DNA of 64,000 nucleotides from an uncultured Clostridium sp. (GTDB lineage: Bacteria; Bacillota; Clostridia; TANB77; CAG-508): assembly GCA_945865665.1 (NCBI GenBank), contig CAMBEE010000001.1:224199-288198 (forward strand). Direction: 5' to 3'. Below the pieces are notes generated by a model, which was given only the letters and a program-made list of their open reading frames with translations, ran no database searches and was not told the origin of the DNA. This document shows, piece by piece, positions 9,331 through 18,747 of this stretch. Position 1 is the first letter of the stretch. Every line of letters begins with the position of its first letter. The position numbers and the translations under genes are program-made.

Positions 9331-10707
9331 TTAAAAGCTAAAATATAAAAACGGATTATTTAATCCTATGTATAAATAATAAATTGAACTACAAAATATT
9401 ATTATTAACAGTGATATTGTAAATATATTATTTTGCTTTTTTATTATTAACTTTTCTACTACTCCAGTTGAACATATTATTCCTGATATAATTAAGATAC
9501 CATATATCTTAAAATATTTTATATAATCCAGTAAATAAAGTCCCTCATTAAATGTAAACATTTTTTTAAACATTATTATTAATTGTTGTAAATCTGTTAT
9601 AGCAAATATCGCCCAAGTTATTGGAATTAAAAATAACATATATAAATGACCAACAAATTTATGTCTATCTAAATATTTTTTTAGCCACAATTTTTCTATA
9701 ATTATTATTGCAAAAATGACTAGTCCCCATAATATAAAATTATAATTTGCTCCATGCCATAAACCTGTAAGTAACCATACAACTAATAAATTAAATATAG
9801 TTCTTAATTTTCCTTTTCTATTTCCACCTAGTGGAATATATATATAATTTCTAAACCATGTTCCTAAAGTTATATGCCATCTTCTAAAAAACTCCGTCAT
9901 ACTTACTGATAAATATGGAGTTTTAAAATTATCTGGAAGTGTAAAACCTATCATTTTTCCAAGTCCTATAGACATTAACGAATACCCATAAAAGTCAAAA
10001 TAAATTTGTAAAGAATATCCTATTATGCCTAACCAAGCGAGATTTGTCGAAATGCTTTCAATTCCAATCATTAAAATATCATTCCATATCCCCCCTATTC
10101 TATTTGCTAATAATACTTTAAATCCTAAACCAACAATAAAATATTTAAAACCTATAAAAACATTTTTTAAACATTTTTTTCTTTTGTCCAATTGTTCATT
10201 TATATAATTATAACTTACTATTGGTCCTGATAGCAATTGTGGAAACATGAATACATACATTGCATATTTTATAAGAGAGTTTTCCGATTTTATTTTTCTA
10301 ATATATATATCTACTAAATACGATATCGATTGGAATGTATAAAAACTTATTCCTAATGGCAGCAATAAATTTAATTTTTCGATTTTTATATTAACTGTAT
10401 TTTGTATTATTGAGATTATAAAATCTATATATTTGAATAATATTAGCCAAGATAGATTATATATAATTCCAAATATTAATAGCTTTTTATTTTTAGATTG
10501 ACCTAATTTTTTACCTATTAGAAAATTTATTAAAGTAGTTAATATTAACAGAAAAATATAATGAGGATGGTTCCATGTTCCTGCTACATAAAACGATATA
10601 CTTCCTATTAATATAATATAATTTTTATATTTTTCGGGAATAATAAAATATAAAAATAAAAAAAATGGTAAAAAAATAAATATAAATTCTATGCTACTAA
10701 ATATCAT
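9331..10707 (-). CDS. MBOAT family O-acyltransferase (PatA/AlgI/DltB-like)
   Basis: Multi-TM; TEFFRRWHITLGTWFRNYIYIPLGGNRKG...VVWLLTGLWHGANYNFILWG. Confidence 0.93.
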   Translation of the reverse strand: MIFSSIEFIFIFLPFFLFLYFIIPEKYKNYIILIGSISFYVAGTWNHPHYIFLLILTTLINFLIGKKLGQSKNKKLLIFGIIYNLSWLILFKYIDFIISIIQNTVNIKIEKLNLLLPLGISFYTFQSISYLVDIYIRKIKSENSLIKYAMYVFMFPQLLSGPIVSYNYINEQLDKRKKCLKNVFIGFKYFIVGLGFKVLLANRIGGIWNDILMIGIESISTNLAWLGIIGYSLQIYFDFYGYSLMSIGLGKMIGFTLPDNFKTPYLSVSMTEFFRRWHITLGTWFRNYIYIPLGGNRKGKLRTIFNLLVVWLLTGLWHGANYNFILWGLVIFAIIIIEKLWLKKYLDRHKFVGHLYMLFLIPITWAIFAITDLQQLIIMFKKMFTFNEGLYLLDYIKYFKIYGILIISGIICSTGVVEKLIIKKQNNIFTISLLIIIFCSSIYYLYIGLNNPFLYFSF

Positions 10708-10817
10708 TATATAATTCCGCCTCTTCTTTTTTGTTTCTATTTTCTAGATGATTTTAAATATAAATAAGTGACCCAAAAAATATATATTTTTTTAATTTGA
10801 TTTTTATAATTTATAAA

Positions 10818-10852
10818 AAATCACTCTACATTGTTTATATAGAGTGATTTTA
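10818..10852. terminator. Hairpin terminator (possibly bidirectional)
   Basis: aaaaatcactcta-cattgtttata-tagagtgatttta. Confidence 0.7.
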
Positions 10853-10935
10853 TTTTACATATTTAATTATTTATAACGATGCAAATTACTTTTCTAAATT
10901 TTATAATACTCTTCATTTTCATATTGTAATTTATA

Positions 10936-11493
10936 CTAATCATTATCTCTAATTATTCTACACGGATTTCCATAAGCTATTTTATTATCTGGTATATCTT
11001 TTGTAACTACACTTCCTGCACCTATTATAACATTATCTCCTATTGTTACACCTGGAAGTACAATAACATTACCACCAATCCATACATTATTTCCAACTGT
11101 AATCGGCTTTGCATATTCTAACCCTTTATTTCTTATTTCATAATCTAAAGGATGTCCTGCTGTATAAAATCCACAGTTTGGTGCTATAAACACATTATTG
11201 CCGAATTTTACTTTATTTGCATCTAGTATAATCAAATTATGATTTGAGTAAAAATTTTCTCCAATTTCTATATTATAGCCATAATCGCACATAAATGGTT
11301 GTTCGATAAAAAAATTATCCTTGTATTTTCCTAAAATTTCTTTCATTAATTTTGTTCTATCTTCTATATTAGATGGCTTTATATTGTTATATTCAAAACA
11401 TTTATCTTTTACATTCATTCTTTCCTTTATAAGTTCTTCATCATAATTAGCATTATATAGTTTTCCTGCTAACATTTTTTCTTTTTCAAACAT
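10936..11493 (-). CDS. Sugar O-acetyltransferase (maltose/galactoside type, LbH fold)
   Basis: [21 protein letters not shown]...hexapeptide repeats...[26 protein letters not shown]. Confidence 0.92.
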   Translation of the reverse strand: MFEKEKMLAGKLYNANYDEELIKERMNVKDKCFEYNNIKPSNIEDRTKLMKEILGKYKDNFFIEQPFMCDYGYNIEIGENFYSNHNLIILDANKVKFGNNVFIAPNCGFYTAGHPLDYEIRNKGLEYAKPITVGNNVWIGGNVIVLPGVTIGDNVIIGAGSVVTKDIPDNKIAYGNPCRIIRDND

Positions 11494-11630
11494 AAATTCT
11501 TTCCTCCAATGATAACAACAAATTACTATTTGTCTTTTTTTATATCATAAAAGCAGATAATTATCAACCAACCATCTGTCCCCCAAATTTTTACAATATT
11601 TTAAATTATATTCTTCTATAATTTATATAT

Positions 11631-12806
11631 TTAATTTCCATCACTAGACATAAAATATGTAGCAATAGGAATTTCGTTATTAATAGTATTTTTGTCTAGT
11701 CTTATTTTTATAATACTTAAATCTGCATTTTTTAATTGTTCTATCTTATTCCTTCCGCTTTTACGCTCTATTACTGTATTAGGATTTATTTCTACTTTCA
11801 TTTCAAATTTTCCACCATCTACATTATAATCAGGTAGTAAATCTTCAAAAGTTATAGTTAATATTGCTTTATTACTATTTATTATTTCTATATTCGTACC
11901 TATTGGAGAAACTGTTAAATAAGGTGAACCTTCTAATGTTAAGTTTTTAATCAATTCTTTTCTTAACGCTTCTCCCTTTATGTTACTTAATATGCTAATT
12001 GCCTTTGATTTTTTATATGTATATGTATCTATGTAATATCCAATTTTCATCTCATCATAATATACTTTTTCATTTGTTCTTCCATTTATAAAATTCAAAG
12101 AACTATTTACATCAATAGAATATATTTTATTATCTAATTTATTTTCAAAAACAATACTATTAGAATCTATATTAGTTATAATTCCATTATAACTTTTTTC
12201 TTCTATGTTATTAGTAATATTTTCAGGAATATTATTAATTTCTGCTGTTCCTTGTATTTGATTATCTGATTTTGTATTTTCTCTACTAACAACATTTCCA
12301 TTTTCATCATAGTATGTGGTCGTTTCAACATCATATTTGTTTCCAAATTTATTTTCTATCGGATCAAATCCACCTTTACCATAGTCTTCTTCTATTCTTT
12401 TTTGATTTCCGACTACAAATATGTTTTTATAATCATAATAAGACACATATGTTCTTAAAAATCCATTTACATATGCTACATAATTCTTTCCATCTTTTCT
12501 GACAATATGTTCAGGCATATAACTAAATGCTCCTAAAAAGAAAATTGCTGGAGTTGATAGTAACAATAAAATAATAACTATTCCTATTAAAACATTTCTC
12601 AAAACATTTTCCTTTATTTTTAAGACTAATTGTATTATACCAGCAACAAAACCACCTATAATTATTATAGCGGATACTATATATATCCATTCTCTAAACA
12701 TTAATTTAAATGAAGATAATATAAAATATAACGTAACAATTATTAGCGTATAAATTATAGTATCTAACAATATAATTTTAGGAATATATTTTTTTATTTT
12801 TTCCAT
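11631..12806 (-). CDS. Hypothetical membrane protein
   Basis: 391 aa ORF with N-terminal TM helices. Confidence 0.65.
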   Translation of the reverse strand: MEKIKKYIPKIILLDTIIYTLIIVTLYFILSSFKLMFREWIYIVSAIIIIGGFVAGIIQLVLKIKENVLRNVLIGIVIILLLLSTPAIFFLGAFSYMPEHIVRKDGKNYVAYVNGFLRTYVSYYDYKNIFVVGNQKRIEEDYGKGGFDPIENKFGNKYDVETTTYYDENGNVVSRENTKSDNQIQGTAEINNIPENITNNIEEKSYNGIITNIDSNSIVFENKLDNKIYSIDVNSSLNFINGRTNEKVYYDEMKIGYYIDTYTYKKSKAISILSNIKGEALRKELIKNLTLEGSPYLTVSPIGTNIEIINSNKAILTITFEDLLPDYNVDGGKFEMKVEINPNTVIERKSGRNKIEQLKNADLSIIKIRLDKNTINNEIPIATYFMSSDGN

Positions 12807-12859
12807 TATTCTATCTCCTTGTAACTTTATATTTTTTAGTAAAACAATAAATTGTATTT

Positions 12860-13792
12860 TTAAATAACTTTATTATTTTGAAAAAATTCTAACTCTTTTT
12901 CATATGTATTGCAAGTATATGGAATCTCTATTAAAGTTATATTGTTTTTCTTTGCATATTCATATTTTCTTTTATCATTTCTTACCTGGTATTTAAACTG
13001 TGATTTTCCACCAAATTCTTTAACTGGTTCATAATGTTGCTTTCCTTGACATTCAATAAGAAATTTTATACTACCATCTGTATTAAATATTGCAAAATCA
13101 TATTTTAACAAATTTTTAGTTCCCATCAAATCTGGAAATGATACTTCTACTTTGTAATTTATATTATATTTTTTAAAAATGTCTACTGTTCTCCATTGAA
13201 AAGATGAAATTTTGTGGCAATTACAATATGCAGTACTATAATAACCTTTGTCTGCATTTCTTCCATGATCATCACTTTTTATTTCAAAATCTATCGATTT
13301 AAAAATATATTCTTTTTTGCATAAATAACACTGACATTTATATTTTTTACATATTTTTATATGTTTAATTCTCTTGTTTTGCTTTTTTTCTATCCATGAC
13401 ATTTCTTCATATTTTTCATCTATACATTCTAATATTTTTAATGACTCATGAATAGTATTAGTATAATCTGTATTGAAATTTTTAGTTTTGTCATAAACTA
13501 TATCTGTAAAACAATCTTCACCACAATATCTGCGTTTTTTTGATAGTAAAATTTCTTTACTTAAAAGATACTCCTTGCCACATTGACATTTGCATAAATA
13601 TTTCTCTGTCATTTTATAATCTTGTGGTAAATTCTCATCCATATTTTTTTGTTTAATAGCTATTCGTTTTTCTACATTTCTTTTAACTAAGTCATCAGTA
13701 ATCTGTTTTATGGGATAATAATCATCATCTCCAATTATCGTAAAACATCCAATCTTAGAACCTATTGATAATTTACTTTCTTCTTTTATCAT
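12860..13792 (-). CDS. Zinc-ribbon protein with C-terminal VSR/PD-(D/E)XK-like nuclease domain
   Basis: CKCQCGKEYLL...RRYCGEDC; YKCQCYLCKKEYIF; YDFAIFNTDGSIKFLIECQGKQHYEP...NDKRKYEYAKKNNITLIEIPYT. Confidence 0.6.
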   Translation of the reverse strand: MIKEESKLSIGSKIGCFTIIGDDDYYPIKQITDDLVKRNVEKRIAIKQKNMDENLPQDYKMTEKYLCKCQCGKEYLLSKEILLSKKRRYCGEDCFTDIVYDKTKNFNTDYTNTIHESLKILECIDEKYEEMSWIEKKQNKRIKHIKICKKYKCQCYLCKKEYIFKSIDFEIKSDDHGRNADKGYYSTAYCNCHKISSFQWRTVDIFKKYNINYKVEVSFPDLMGTKNLLKYDFAIFNTDGSIKFLIECQGKQHYEPVKEFGGKSQFKYQVRNDKRKYEYAKKNNITLIEIPYTCNTYEKELEFFQNNKVI

Positions 13793-13863
13793 TTCTATTC
13801 TCCTATACAGATTTTTATAGTTTCAACTTTTAAAAGCTAACTATTTATCTAATAATTATTGAA

Positions 13864-14631
13864 TTAATTTTCAACAACTTCTATTGATTGCAATTTCATG
13901 TTATCAAAATCAACATTTTCATCTTTATATGTAACTTTTACTCTTTTACCTTTTTTCAAATCACCAATAACTTTAGTGTCATCTTCAATATACGCTTTTA
14001 CTGCAAATGGAAAATTATAACCAGTATCTGAATGAGTATCATCTTCCATACTATATTTTAAATATAAGTATCCAGACTCTATATAAGCATCTCCTATTGT
14101 TATAACTGATGGATAAGCTCTGTTTCCTTTTAATGCATCTTGTACCATTTTATTATAGTCATTTGATTTTAAAACAACAATTGCATTATTTTTAGTGTCA
14201 AAATCATTATCTCCCATACTATATCCTTTTTTTCTTAAATCTCCTGTACATATTAACAAATCCCCTTCTTGTATATAGCTGGTATTATACTTTTCTAATG
14301 TCAAATAGTCTATACAAGTTTGGTTATTATCTTTAATATTTGCTCTTGTATATTCTTCCATTTCTAATCCAAATTCTCCAAAATGTTGTCCATTAAATAT
14401 ATAAATATATCCGTTATGATTTAATTCTACTCTTCCTTGAATAACCGTATCTTTAATTGTTTCTGTAACTTCGTTTACTCTAGAAGCATCATATATAATA
14501 TTTCCTTCTTTACTATATAAAATTAAATTGTTTGTTTCATTATCAGTTTTCTTTTTATTATTTAAAAGTAAAACTCCAATAATTATAATTAAAATAATAA
14601 AACAAAAAATAATTACTAATTTCTTTTTCAT
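13864..14631 (-). CDS. Hypothetical membrane-anchored protein
   Basis: 255 aa ORF, N-terminal TM. Confidence 0.6.
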   Translation of the reverse strand: MKKKLVIIFCFIILIIIIGVLLLNNKKKTDNETNNLILYSKEGNIIYDASRVNEVTETIKDTVIQGRVELNHNGYIYIFNGQHFGEFGLEMEEYTRANIKDNNQTCIDYLTLEKYNTSYIQEGDLLICTGDLRKKGYSMGDNDFDTKNNAIVVLKSNDYNKMVQDALKGNRAYPSVITIGDAYIESGYLYLKYSMEDDTHSDTGYNFPFAVKAYIEDDTKVIGDLKKGKRVKVTYKDENVDFDNMKLQSIEVVEN

Positions 14632-14682
14632 ATAATCAACTCCAACTTTCTATTTTTCTGCAATTATAATACCATAAAAGTA

Positions 14683-15861
14683 TTATATACTCTCTTTTTG
14701 AATACCTTCTTCTATGTTATTGTTTATTTTAAAACTATAATGCAATAATATCGGTGTTATAAGTGTTACAAGCATAACAGTAATAATAACTATTGAAAAT
14801 ACTTCTTCGTTTATCAAACCTATTTTTTTCGCTTCATCTGCTATTATAAGTGCAACTTCCCCTCTTGTTGCCATTCCTATACCAATTTGAATAGCTTTTT
14901 CTTTTGAATAACCACATATCCTTGCACCTAATCCATTTCCAATTATTTTACTAATTATTGTAACTGCTGTAAATATTATAATAAATATCCATACTTGTTT
15001 GCTAAAACTCAATGTTGTTAATTTTAATCCTACACTCGCAAAAAATATCGGAGAAAATATCATATGTACTACTAAATCGATTTTTCCTTTTACTTTTCTT
15101 CCTTTTTCAGTGTTTCCTATAACTAATCCAGCTATATAAGCTCCAATTATTCCACTAACACCCAATCTTTCTGCAATATATGCTAATATTAATGCAAATG
15201 CTATTGAATATGTAGGCATTTGTTCTGTTTTCGTATCTTTTTCTTCAATTTTTTCAAACATTTTAAATAATAATAATCCTAAAATTACAGCTATTCCAAA
15301 GAATAATATTATTTTTAATACCATTAACGCAAATGTTGTAAAGTGCAAATTTCCACTATTCATAATAATTGTCAAAAATAATATTCCTAGTATATCATCA
15401 ACAACACCTGCACCCAATATTGCTAGTCCAACACTTGATTTAATTTTTTTCATCTCTATTAAAGTTTCTACAGTTATACTAACTGAAGTCGACGTAATTA
15501 CTGCACCAAAAAACAAGTTTGTTTTTAAATCTTGTATATATATTAAACTAAATATTGTTCCTAGTATTAATGGTACAACAACTCCTATTGCAGCTATTAT
15601 TACATATTTATTACTATTTGATATAAATTTTTTTATACTTGTTTCCATTCCTGCCAAAAACATTATTAGTATTATACCAAATTTTGATAACGCTTCTAAT
15701 ATTGTACTATTTTGTACAACATTCAACATTGCTGGTCCTAGTACTATTCCTGCTATTAATCCACCTAATACTTTTGGCATTTTTATTTTTTGTGTTATCA
15801 TTGTAAAAATCTTTACAACTAATATTATTAAGCCTATATCTAATAAATATTTGAACTCCAT
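14683..15861 (-). CDS. CPA2-family cation:proton antiporter (KefB/NapA-like)
   Basis: MPKVLGGLIAGIVLGPAMLN...FLAGMETSIKKF...GAGVVDDILGI...ATRGEVALIIADEA. Confidence 0.92.
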   Translation of the reverse strand: MEFKYLLDIGLIILVVKIFTMITQKIKMPKVLGGLIAGIVLGPAMLNVVQNSTILEALSKFGIILIMFLAGMETSIKKFISNSNKYVIIAAIGVVVPLILGTIFSLIYIQDLKTNLFFGAVITSTSVSITVETLIEMKKIKSSVGLAILGAGVVDDILGILFLTIIMNSGNLHFTTFALMVLKIILFFGIAVILGLLLFKMFEKIEEKDTKTEQMPTYSIAFALILAYIAERLGVSGIIGAYIAGLVIGNTEKGRKVKGKIDLVVHMIFSPIFFASVGLKLTTLSFSKQVWIFIIIFTAVTIISKIIGNGLGARICGYSKEKAIQIGIGMATRGEVALIIADEAKKIGLINEEVFSIVIITVMLVTLITPILLHYSFKINNNIEEGIQKESI

Positions 15862-16124
15862 TTTAACCCCTTCTCTTTTTCATTTGTTTTATAGATTTTA
15901 TTTATCATTTTATACTTTTTCATTGCTTATATTTAGTATAATCCAATATAAATATCTATTCTGCCTTTATTTAATTTTGTATATTATATCATTTTATTAA
16001 CAAAAAATATATATTTACTGTCCAAAAAATTATATTATATTACTATTTTGATTTTTTTCGACAAATTTTGACATATTATTTTGTAAAAACGTGGTATGAT
16101 ATAAATGGATTGGAGTTGATTATA

Positions 16125-16277
16125 ATGGAATCTAAAATTATTTATCTAATTATGAAAAATACTGCAAAATTAGAAAAACTAATTGAAACAAATGCTCCTT
16201 ACGAAAAAATTTTAAAACAAAGTAAAAAGTTAGACAAATACATAATGATACAAATGAAAAATATAAATAGGAGTTAG
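16125..16277 (+). CDS. Spo0E-like sporulation regulatory (aspartyl-phosphate phosphatase) protein
   Basis: MESKIIYLIMKNTAKLEKLIETNAPYEKILKQSKKLDKYIMIQMKNINRS matches the Spo0E SQKLDKYI pattern; RBS-like ggag upstream. Confidence 0.75.
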   Translation: MESKIIYLIMKNTAKLEKLIETNAPYEKILKQSKKLDKYIMIQMKNINRS

Positions 16278-16355
16278 TTTTAAACTAGCTCCTTAAAATA
16301 TCTATATCTAATCTCCTAATATTTTGATTTTTTAATTTTACTTCTACTACCATTT

Positions 16356-16670
16356 CTATCTCCTCTTAACTGCAATTAATAATTCATTTATCTGTACTCT
16401 TCTTCTAGCTTCATTATATGTAAATTCTTGATCTTGAAAATATACAATATAATTCATGTTATTTAATTTGTTTTCAGCTAATTTTAAGAAATCTTTTTCT
16501 TCTTCATCTTTTACACCTTTTTTTACTCTTACTTCATAAAAAGTAAAACGTAAAAAATTTTCATCAATTGATAACTTTTCTTCAATTAATTCATCTATAA
16601 TTGAAATTAATTTCTTGTTTGTTAAATCATTCATTTTTATCACCTCAAAGAATCTAATATATAATATCAC
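16356..16670 (-). CDS. Hypothetical protein (start probably MNDLTNKK...)
   Basis: 104 aa ORF with RBS-like gaggtg upstream of the internal ATG. Confidence 0.55.
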   Translation of the reverse strand: MILYIRFFEVIKMNDLTNKKLISIIDELIEEKLSIDENFLRFTFYEVRVKKGVKDEEEKDFLKLAENKLNNMNYIVYFQDQEFTYNEARRRVQINELLIAVKRR

Positions 16671-16800
16671 AAAATACTAAAAAATCATAGTATTATTACA
16701 ATAAAATTACAATTTTTTTATATTTATTGACAAAAAATTTTTTCTTTGATAAATTATTTTCAATACAAAAGATAGAAAAATATTAAAAGGAGGGATTGTC

Positions 16801-17076
16801 ATGAATAAAGCTGAATTAGTTGCTGCAATTTCAGAAAAAACAGGTACATCTAAAAAATCTACTGAAACATCTTTAAATGCTTTCGTTGAGATAGTTACTG
16901 AAGCACTAAAAAAAGATGAAAAAGTTCAATTAGTTGGATTTGGTTCTTTTGAAGTAAGAAAAAGAGCTGCTAGAAAAGGTAGAAATCCACAAACTAAAGA
17001 AGAAATTAAAATACCTGCATCAAAAGCTCCAGTATTTAAAGCTGGAAAAGCCTTAAAAGATATAGTAAATAAATAA
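16801..17076 (+). CDS. hup: HU family DNA-binding protein
   Basis: MNKAELVAAISEKTGTSKKSTETSLNAFVEIVTEALKKDEKVQLVGFGSFEVRKRAARKGRNPQT. Confidence 0.97.
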   Translation: MNKAELVAAISEKTGTSKKSTETSLNAFVEIVTEALKKDEKVQLVGFGSFEVRKRAARKGRNPQTKEEIKIPASKAPVFKAGKALKDIVNK

Positions 17077-17079
17077 GCA

Positions 17080-17110
17080 AAAAGGACAGATTTATATTTC
17101 TGTCCTTTAA
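17080..17110 (+). terminator. Terminator after HU gene
   Basis: aaaggacagatttatatttctgtccttta. Confidence 0.75.
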
Positions 17111-17126
17111 TTGTTTTTATATTTAA

Positions 17127-17414
17127 TTATATTTTACTATAACATTCATCCAATATTTTATCTTTCTCACTCTCTGTTAAAGTTCTATTTAGTTCGTTTT
17201 GTTTTTCTGAAATTTCTCTACTGGACATTTCAATTAAAGCCTCAATCTTTGGTGCTAATAGTTCTCCAACCTTCTTTTCCTTTTTTTCGTAATAACTTTC
17301 ATAAATCAAAATTGTTAATGCTACTGCAAAAATAAATGTTAAAATAATATTACCCATTTTCATCATCCTTTCATCTTTTTCTTTATTATAAAATTTCAAA
17401 AGATAAGATTTCAA
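17127..17414 (-). CDS. Hypothetical small membrane protein
   Basis: 95 aa ORF with N-terminal TM. Confidence 0.5.
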   Translation of the reverse strand: MKSYLLKFYNKEKDERMMKMGNIILTFIFAVALTILIYESYYEKKEKKVGELLAPKIEALIEMSSREISEKQNELNRTLTESEKDKILDECYSKI

Positions 17415-17428
17415 TTTGAGAAAAAATT

Positions 17429-17911
17429 TTAGTTAATTTTATCTATTATTTCGATAGGATATTTGCAAATCAGGACTTCTTTTGTTGTATTTATCAATTT
17501 TTTATCATAATTATCATTTTCTAATACAATAATTATTTTATCTGCTCTAGAATAATCCATAAGTTTTTTAAAAACAGTTTCTTGTTCTATCTTTCTAACA
17601 ACTGCAATATCACAAGTATTATTTTCCAATGTTATTGTATTAAAAATAACAGGAAAATTTCTGCTATAATCAAAATTTTTAATTTCATCTTTTATTATCT
17701 TAATTACATCAAGGGCAACAGCAGTTCTAACATCAACTTTCTTCATTTTATGGTGTAATAAATTTGTTTTTAAATCTCTTACAATGAAATTAGATGATAT
17801 TAAGTAATTTATATCTTGTATAGTACATCCTGTAAAAAATATTAACTGTTCTTGACTGCAACTTTTAAATTTACTTAAAAATTGCATTACATTATTTTGA
17901 TTTTTAGTCAT
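17429..17911 (-). CDS. Hypothetical conjugation-module-associated protein
   Basis: 160 aa ORF; its start overlaps the stop of the frameshift-restored S1 gene. Confidence 0.6.
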   Translation of the reverse strand: MTKNQNNVMQFLSKFKSCSQEQLIFFTGCTIQDINYLISSNFIVRDLKTNLLHHKMKKVDVRTAVALDVIKIIKDEIKNFDYSRNFPVIFNTITLENNTCDIAVVRKIEQETVFKKLMDYSRADKIIIVLENDNYDKKLINTTKEVLICKYPIEIIDKIN

Positions 17912-18747
17912 TTGCTTTCTCCCTCCTTACTATTTTTAGTAAAGAGCTATATATTTTTCTTTTTTCTGACATTATTTTTTTAACTTTAACAATAATTGTA
18001 TCGCCAGGTAGTGGTGGTATTTCAAGCCATACAGGAAGTGTTGCCATTGTATCTATTCCCTGACCTAATGTTGCAAATACTCCGATTATCAGAAAATCCA
18101 GTAACTTTAGCTAAATATTCTCCTCCTTCAGTAAAACTTTTTCTGATATTTTTATATGGATCTTCCTTTGTTTCTCTATGAGATATTTTTAATATTCTTT
18201 TTTCTGAGTCTATTTCTTTAATCTTTACTTTTATTTTGTCTCCAACTTGATATAAGCTGTTTAAATTTGCAACATATCCATATTCCAAATCTGAAATCTT
18301 TAATTTTACATCCATTCCTAAACATTCTGCTATTATGTATTTATTCCAAACTGAAATCACTTTTGCATATACAACATCTCCTGTTTCGTACTTTTTTAGC
18401 TGAATACTTTTTATTCTTTCCATTGCCTTTTTTCTTGATGCAACTGCTGTATTAGTCAATTTATCTGATTCCAAAATAATAAATTTTATTTCTGAACCAA
18501 TGAGATTTCTAATATTTTTCTTATCGTCTTTATCCAGTCCAAGCTCTCTTCCTGGTATTAAAACTTTTATATTTTTAAAGTTTACAACTATACAGTTTAT
18601 AGTATCTTCATATATTTTCCCATCATCATGTGTTAATTTTACTTTTTCACTTTCTATTGCTATTGCCTTACCTGTTAAAATTTTATTTTGCTCTTCAGAT
18701 GTATTAATATTTTGCCATGCTATTTGTTTTTCTAATTCTTCAATCAA
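17904..18747 (-). CDS. S1 RNA-binding domain protein, complete only with a +1 frameshift at CGG 18084-18082
   Basis: ORF 18022..18747 (S1 domain DVVYAKVISVWNKYIIAECLGMDVKLKISDLEYG...VGDKIKVKIKEIDSEKRILKISHRE) ends ...YLAKVTGFSDN-CGG. Skipping C gives ...SDN-GVFATLGQGIDTMATLPVWLEIPPLPGDTIIVKVKKIMSEKRKIYSSLLKIVRREKAND*. Confidence 0.85.
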
